Below, piece after piece: positions 5,503 through 9,505 of a stretch of 9,505 bases of DNA (its first letter is position 1; each line of letters starts with the position of its first letter). The notes below the pieces were generated by a model, which had not been told where the DNA came from, searched no databases, and saw nothing but the letters and a program-made list of their open reading frames with translations. The position numbers and the translations under genes are program-made. Location: NCBI GenBank assembly GCA_947258735.1, contig CAMYJJ010000109.1:1-9505 (forward strand), given 5' to 3'. Origin of the DNA: Thermodesulfovibrionia bacterium (GTDB lineage Bacteria; Nitrospirota; Thermodesulfovibrionia; UBA6902).

Positions 5503-6330
5503 CTATTCAGAAAGATAATCCCTGAGGGCCTCTTTCCAGTGCCGCAACGCCTTTATTCCTTCAAGCCGTAACATCGTATTATCAAGCACAGAATAGGCCG
5601 GCCGTTTGGCTGGTCTGTTAAATTCTTCTGTCGTTATAGGTACAATGTTTGTATTGCTCGATCTTATTCTGGCTATCTCCTGTGCAAACTCAAACCAGGA
5701 GCAATGCGAAGCATTGGTTACATGATATATCCCATATCCCTTTCCTATAAGCTCTCTTAATGTGACTGCGAGGTCATACGTATATGTAGGCGCCCCGATC
5801 TGGTCATTCACAACAGTCAGTTTGTCTTTTTCTGTAAGGAGCCTTTTGATCGTTTCAACAAAATTTTTCCCGTGCTTCCCGTAAAGCCATGATGTCCTGA
5901 CAATATAGTACCTGTTGGTCATTGACGAAACATACCGCTCTCCAAGAAGCTTGGAGAAACCGTATTCACTGACAGGCCTTGCTTCATCCCATTCTTTATA
6001 GGGTTCGTTCTTTGTACCCTCAAAAACATAGTCTGAACTGATATAGACCATGGGGCACTTCACCTCTTCACAGGCCATAGCCACATTTCTTGCTCCTGTT
6101 CCGTTTACCTTATACGCCGTCTCAGGATTATGCTCACTTGCATCAACATCTGTAAAAGCTGCACAATGAATAAGATAATCAGGTTGTATGTCCCTGATAT
6201 ATGTAAATGTCTGGTCAAGATCAGTGATATCAAAGTCATGCAATGTCAGCTGCAACAGCTCAACATCTGAAAAGACCTTGCCTATATCTGATCCAAGCAT
6301 TCCATCAGAACCAGTCACGGCTATTTTCAC
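5503..6330 (-). CDS. rfbD: dTDP-4-dehydrorhamnose reductase (RmlD)
   Basis: This 275-residue extended SDR enzyme catalyses the last step of dTDP-L-rhamnose synthesis, reducing dTDP-4-keto-L-rhamnose with NAD(P)H in the cytosol. Visible motifs are the Rossmann GSDGMLG (7-13), CAAFTDVDASE (56-66), ISSDYVFEG (97-105), the catalytic YGFSK (Tyr123/Lys127), RTSWLYG (145-151), DQIGAPTYT (176-184) and RPAYSVLDN (243-251), all characteristic of RmlD. Length is normal (about 280-300). It starts at GTG: the stop of rfbB and this start share the four bases GTGA, with a GGGAGAG ribosome-binding site about ten bases upstream. It is the last gene of the rfbA-C-B-D operon. I see no clear intrinsic terminator in the short convergent gap that follows its stop. 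Confidence 0.95.
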   Translation of the reverse strand: MKIAVTGSDGMLGSDIGKVFSDVELLQLTLHDFDITDLDQTFTYIRDIQPDYLIHCAAFTDVDASEHNPETAYKVNGTGARNVAMACEEVKCPMVYISSDYVFEGTKNEPYKEWDEARPVSEYGFSKLLGERYVSSMTNRYYIVRTSWLYGKHGKNFVETIKRLLTEKDKLTVVNDQIGAPTYTYDLAVTLRELIGKGYGIYHVTNASHCSWFEFAQEIARIRSSNTNIVPITTEEFNRPAKRPAYSVLDNTMLRLEGIKALRHWKEALRDYLSE

Positions 6331-7352
6331 TGTTTCAGTCTCTCCCCGTATTGGAGGTTATAATAGTTCATATATTCTCCAGAGAGAATTCTGGTCCACC
6401 ACTGGTTATTGGATGTATACCAATCTATGGTCTTTTCTATCCCTTCATCAAAAGTCATTTCAGGTTTCCATCCAAGATCCTTTTCAATCTTTAACGGATC
6501 GATAGCATATCTTCTGTCATGGCCTTTTCTGTCTTCAACAAAACTGATCAGGTCTATCAGTTTATTCTCATCAACGTCCAGTCTTTCAGCAGTTTTAGAT
6601 AATATTTTTTTAATGAGATCAATATTAGGCTGTTCATTCCTGCACCCTATGTTGTATACATGCCCTAATCTCCCTTTATGAAGCACCGCATCAACTGCCC
6701 TGCAATGATCAGCAACATAGATCCAGTCCCGTACATTCATGCCATCGCCATAAACAGGTATAGGCCTGTTGTTCATAGCGTTTATGATTACAAGTGGAAT
6801 AAGTTTTTCCGGGAATTGAAAAGGACCATAGTTATTGGAGCATCTTGTTATCATTGCATTGATGTTATGAGTTTCAACATAAGCCCTTACAAGCATATCA
6901 GACGATGCCTTACTCGCTGCATAGGGACTGTTAGGCATGAGAGGCGAATCTTCATTAAAGAAACCATCTTCGATAGAACCATACACCTCATCAGTTGAGA
7001 CGTGCAAAAAAGTGCACGCTCTCTGCCTCGCAATTTCCAGAAGGTTGTACGTCCCCATTATATTGGTCTGCAGGAACGGCTGGGCATCAAGAATGCTCCT
7101 GTCAACATGACTTTCTGCAGCAAAATTCAGGATCGCATTAAACTCAAGACCTTCCACGACATTGTTGTCACAGATGTCCCCTTTGAGAAAGGTATACCGT
7201 TCTGAACCTTCAACATCTTTCAGGTTTTCCAGGTTGCCCGCATAGGTAAGGCTGTCCAGATTAACCACATGATAATCCGGATGCGTATGCAGAACATATC
7301 TTATATAATTGGAGGCAATAAACCCCGCGCCACCGGTAACAAGCAGTTTCAT
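6327..7352 (-). CDS. rfbB: dTDP-glucose 4,6-dehydratase (RmlB)
   Basis: This 341-residue extended SDR enzyme converts dTDP-glucose to dTDP-4-keto-6-deoxyglucose with bound NAD+. The N-terminus LLVTGGAGFIASNYIRY carries the nucleotide-binding glycine motif (7-13). LDSLTYAGNLENL (32-44) and NFAAESHVDRSI (76-87) are hallmark RmlB segments. The active-site STDEVYG (119-125) contains the Thr-Asp-Glu triad, and YAASK (144-148) supplies Tyr and Lys. RCSNNYGPFQFPEKLIPL (170-187) and YGDGMNVRDWIYV (201-213) are also diagnostic. Length and motifs are fully normal. Its ATG overlaps the rfbC stop by four bases (ATGA), and its stop overlaps the rfbD start, so the operon is translationally coupled. Confidence 0.97.
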   Translation of the reverse strand: MKLLVTGGAGFIASNYIRYVLHTHPDYHVVNLDSLTYAGNLENLKDVEGSERYTFLKGDICDNNVVEGLEFNAILNFAAESHVDRSILDAQPFLQTNIMGTYNLLEIARQRACTFLHVSTDEVYGSIEDGFFNEDSPLMPNSPYAASKASSDMLVRAYVETHNINAMITRCSNNYGPFQFPEKLIPLVIINAMNNRPIPVYGDGMNVRDWIYVADHCRAVDAVLHKGRLGHVYNIGCRNEQPNIDLIKKILSKTAERLDVDENKLIDLISFVEDRKGHDRRYAIDPLKIEKDLGWKPEMTFDEGIEKTIDWYTSNNQWWTRILSGEYMNYYNLQYGERLKQ

Positions 7353-7792
7353 TCTTCTATCCTGAAGGGAGATGAAGGGTTGTCTTCATGTCTGATCTCA
7401 TCAACCTCTTCTGTTTTCCCCTCGCCTTTGTACAGTCTGTCGGGCATATTTAAGACCAGCCCTGCTTCACCTGCCATGTTTTTATATGCATGCACAATTC
7501 CGGGAGGAACAACGGCAATAGTTGGACTATCTGATGTATCAACATATTTGTGCTGTTTATACGTAGGAGATCCCTGCCTGTTGTCCCATAGATACAGTCT
7601 GAATTTTCCAATGAAACAGAAATAATCTGTCTGTTCAACATGCTCATGAGGACCCCTCACATGTCCTGGCTTTGTCAGGGACAGATATGACATGACCGGT
7701 CTGAAACCGGACTCATCATCTCTTAGTATCTCTGCAAGCCACCCCCGCTGGTCTTCAAAAACCGATAGCTCTTTTATCTCAACCCCTTCCAT
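7349..7792 (-). CDS. rfbC: Short RmlC-like cupin, probable dTDP-4-dehydrorhamnose 3,5-epimerase
   Basis: This 147-residue single cupin barrel occupies the RmlC position in a complete rhamnose operon. It begins VEIKELSVFEDQRGWLAEI, the usual RmlC-family opening with the DxRG motif. The metal-site-like strand reads RGPHEHVEQTDYF (46-58; His49, His51, Gln54, Asp56) instead of the canonical RGLHYQ, and a later VPPGIVHAYKN (95-105) provides His101. It is shorter than canonical RmlC (about 180 residues) and resembles short RmlC-family proteins that I recall from archaea and deep-branching bacteria. The genomic position strongly implies 3,5-epimerisation, but the altered motif leaves open a related epimerase or ketoisomerase. 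Its ATG shares one base with the rfbA stop (TAATG), with GGAG just upstream. Confidence 0.8.
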   Translation of the reverse strand: MEGVEIKELSVFEDQRGWLAEILRDDESGFRPVMSYLSLTKPGHVRGPHEHVEQTDYFCFIGKFRLYLWDNRQGSPTYKQHKYVDTSDSPTIAVVPPGIVHAYKNMAGEAGLVLNMPDRLYKGEGKTEEVDEIRHEDNPSSPFRIEE

Positions 7793-8859
7793 TATATCTC
7801 CACAACCGAATCATCACCAATCATAAGTCTCAGGGCCTTATGAGATGTCTTGTTTTTAAAAACCCGTACATTTCTCCCGATCAGACTTTCATCCATTCTT
7901 TCAATCTCAATCAACTCACTTCCGCTCATAACAACAGAGTGTTCCACTGATGATTTTATGATTTTGACATTGTCCCCGATGCTCGTATAGGGACCTATAA
8001 ATGATTTTTCAATTATCGTGTTTTCACCGATAGCCACAGGGCCTCTTATCTTGCTGTCTCTTATTATGGAGCCCTTGCCTATGGATACACGTCCCAGCAT
8101 GTTACTTGCCTCATCTACGTCACCATGGTTTTGTTCCTGAAGCCAGTCATCAAGAACAGTTGCGTTGGCAGTGAGCATATCATCTTTCTTTCCTGTATCA
8201 AGCCACCACATATCAAGCACATAACTCTCCACATTACAATTCATGGTAATAAGCTCCTGAATCGCATCAGTTATTTCCAGCTCACCTCTTGATGAAGGTT
8301 TTATTTTATCAATTGCCTCATGTATCCTGGGAGAAAAAATGTAGATGCCAACAAGGGCAAGGTTGGAGGGAGGGTCATCAGGTTTCTCGACCAGTCTGAG
8401 GACGGTACCGCTTTCAGAGACATCAGCAACACCAAACTGTTTGGGGTTGTCCACTTCCTTCAGTAAAATAAATGCCTCAGGCTTATCAGCATTGAATCTG
8501 CCGACAAACTTGTCAATGCCGGACCCGATGAGGTTGTCTCCAAGATACATGACAAAGGGAGAATCTGAGAGAAATGTGCGTGCAGTCTTGATTGCATGCG
8601 CCAGCCCTCCGGGTACATCCTGGGTTATATACTCAATCTGTATCCCCCATCGACTGCCGTCCCCCACTGTCTCCATAATTTCCTGTCCTGTTTCAGGAGA
8701 AATAATAATACCAACTTCATTGATTCCTGCATGAACTATATTATCGATACAGTAAAACAGAATAGGTTTGTTGCCTACCGGTACGAGCTGTTTTGCACCT
8801 GAATACGTTAATGGTCTGAGCCGGGTGCCCTTTCCACCGCTGAGGATAATTGCCTTCAT
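7792..8859 (-). CDS. rfbA: Glucose-1-phosphate thymidylyltransferase, long form (RmlA)
   Basis: This 355-residue nucleotidyltransferase makes dTDP-glucose from glucose-1-phosphate and dTTP, the first step of the pathway. The N-terminal domain has SGGKGTRLRPLT (7-18), the catalytic-lysine region AKQLVPVGNKPI (22-33), DVPGGLAHAI (81-90), the metal-binding YLGDN (105-109), VEKP (157-160) and WWLDTG (218-223). Residues from about 255 onward are hexapeptide-like repeats (VSIGKGSIIRDSKIRGPVAI and the segment after it) that form a left-handed beta-helix. This tail and the length identify the long RmlA subgroup (as in StrD-type enzymes), not the short RmlA of about 290 residues found in enterobacterial rfb clusters. 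It is the first gene of the operon. No strong Shine-Dalgarno sequence precedes the ATG; the 67-base upstream gap is AT-rich and may hold a promoter. Confidence 0.95.
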   Translation of the reverse strand: MKAIILSGGKGTRLRPLTYSGAKQLVPVGNKPILFYCIDNIVHAGINEVGIIISPETGQEIMETVGDGSRWGIQIEYITQDVPGGLAHAIKTARTFLSDSPFVMYLGDNLIGSGIDKFVGRFNADKPEAFILLKEVDNPKQFGVADVSESGTVLRLVEKPDDPPSNLALVGIYIFSPRIHEAIDKIKPSSRGELEITDAIQELITMNCNVESYVLDMWWLDTGKKDDMLTANATVLDDWLQEQNHGDVDEASNMLGRVSIGKGSIIRDSKIRGPVAIGENTIIEKSFIGPYTSIGDNVKIIKSSVEHSVVMSGSELIEIERMDESLIGRNVRVFKNKTSHKALRLMIGDDSVVEI

Positions 8860-8867
8860 AAGCTATT

Positions 8868-8897
8868 ATAATATCCTATATTCCTTTTTAAATTCAA
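8868..8897 (-). promoter_or_regulatory. Possible promoter of the rhamnose operon
   Basis: On the minus strand, TTGAAT (8892-8897) and TATTAT (8868-8873) are separated by 18 bases. Transcription would then start almost at the rfbA ATG, giving a leaderless or nearly leaderless message, which fits the absence of a clear Shine-Dalgarno sequence. The region is very AT-rich, so a chance match is quite possible. Readthrough from the upstream ligase gene is an alternative. Confidence 0.3.
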
Positions 8898-8926
8898 TTA
8901 ATTAGATAATTCCAGGCCACAGACAT

Positions 8927-9505
8927 TTAGATGTCCCATTTCCTGAGTTCATTTTTCTTTATCTTGCCAGTGGCGGTTTTTGGAAAGTCATCTATACATT
9001 TTATTCTCCTGGGCATTTTAAAACGTGCCACCCGTTTTTTTAAATACTCCTCAATCTCGCCTTTATCAACCGCGGCATTTTCAGCGCTTTTAAGGTAAAG
9101 AATTGACACCTCAGAACCTCTGCCATCCGCTACACCAATCATTGCGCATTCTTCAATGGATGACAGTTCCATGACAAGGTCTTCAATTTCCCTCGGATAT
9201 ATATTCATCCCGTCTACAATAATCAGGTCCTTTTTACGGTCTACAATATATATGTATCCGTCTTTGTCTATTTTTGCCATGTCTCCGGTGTACAGCCATC
9301 CATCCCTTAATACCTCGTCTGTTTCAGACTGCCTGTTATAGTATCCCTTCATAACGTTCGGCCCCCTGATAATCAGTTCCCCGACTTCATCCGCACCCAC
9401 TCTTTTGCCATTATCATCAACAGCTGCGGCTTCAACCCCTGAAATGGGCGGGCCAACAGAGCATGGCTTTCTGGTCCCTTTGAGAGGATTAACAGATACG
9501 ACCGG
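8927..9505 (-). CDS. AMP-dependent acyl-CoA/acyl-ACP synthetase (ANL family), C-terminal part
   Basis: The frame is open to the right edge, giving the last 192 residues; the N-terminal domain lies beyond the window. Visible ANL core motifs are VGELIIRGPNVMKGYY (41-56 of the fragment), GWLYTGD (69-75, with the ribose-binding Asp), DRKKDLIIVDGMNIYPREIE (89-108, hinge) and PKTATGKIKK (175-184, with catalytic Lys181 for adenylation). These best fit fatty-acid or medium/long-chain acyl-CoA ligases, which activate carboxylic acids through acyl-AMP and load them on CoA or a carrier protein. Substrate cannot be told from this end. It lies 67 bases upstream of rfbA on the same strand. An internal GTG at 9398-9400 is not the start, because clear homology continues upstream. 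A role in priming or salvaging acyl chains for the nearby fatty-acid-like enzymes is possible but unproven. Confidence 0.93.
   Translation of the reverse strand, partial: PVVSVNPLKGTRKPCSVGPPISGVEAAAVDDNGKRVGADEVGELIIRGPNVMKGYYNRQSETDEVLRDGWLYTGDMAKIDKDGYIYIVDRKKDLIIVDGMNIYPREIEDLVMELSSIEECAMIGVADGRGSEVSILYLKSAENAAVDKGEIEEYLKKRVARFKMPRRIKCIDDFPKTATGKIKKNELRKWDI

Noticed and set aside
6188..6998. Open frames on the + strand opposite rfbD and rfbB (for example 6188-6505, 6409-6681, 6678-6998)
   Set aside because: They are antisense shadows of strongly conserved RmlD and RmlB coding sequence, with no motifs of their own.
8345..8802. Open frames on the + strand opposite rfbA
   Set aside because: They are mirror frames of a fully motif-supported RmlA gene, with no ribosome-binding site and no recognisable protein family.
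9398..9400. GTG at this position as the start of a 157-residue protein
   Set aside because: The same frame continues to the window edge with ANL-family sequence (VGPPISGVE and neighbours), so the gene is longer and truncated only by the window.
1..9505. CRISPR array, tRNA, rRNA, phage or defence-system genes
   Set aside because: No regularly spaced direct repeats, no tRNA cloverleaf-like segments and no defence or phage protein motifs were found on either strand.

Overview
The window looks like a chromosomal segment of a Gram-negative, moderately AT-rich environmental bacterium. An origin in or near Nitrospirota or Desulfobacterota is my best guess. It rests on the style of the extended acyl carrier protein, the small ComEA-like protein, the long-form RmlA and a two-hairpin MITE-like repeat. 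This is inferred from remembered family patterns, not from a search. No rRNA, tRNA, CRISPR array, transposase or phage gene is visible.

Left part (1-5199, mostly + strand): a compact type II fatty-acid/polyketide-like gene set. It holds the C-terminal part of an SDR reductase, an unusual 187-residue acyl carrier protein carrying a C-terminal zinc ribbon, a complete FabF-type ketosynthase (Cys178/His318/His355), a second FabF-like protein whose nucleophile Cys is replaced by Ser (chain-length-factor-like), and a FabZ-like hotdog dehydratase. Together these supply reduction, acyl carriage, condensation, a possible KS partner and dehydration, enough for an iterative chain-building system separate from housekeeping fatty-acid synthesis. 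The product cannot be read from the sequence; aryl-polyene-like, polyunsaturated or otherwise modified acyl chains are all possible. The set is interrupted between the two ketosynthases by an inverted comEA-like gene flanked by hairpins, and between the second ketosynthase and the dehydratase by a MITE-like repeat.

Middle (5200-5502): a short region with a good sigma70-like promoter, a strong Shine-Dalgarno sequence and a 35-codon membrane microprotein gene.

Right part (5503-9505, - strand): a tightly overlapping four-gene dTDP-L-rhamnose operon in the order rfbA-rfbC-rfbB-rfbD. It is preceded by the C-terminal third of an acyl-CoA/acyl-ACP synthetase (ANL family) that runs off the right edge. 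The rhamnose operon converges on the lipid-type genes. Whether the acyl product and rhamnose end up in one molecule (a glycolipid or an LPS decoration) is only a hypothesis based on proximity.

The strongest items for follow-up are the ACP-zinc ribbon protein, the KS/Cys-less KS pair, and the unannotated microprotein gene.
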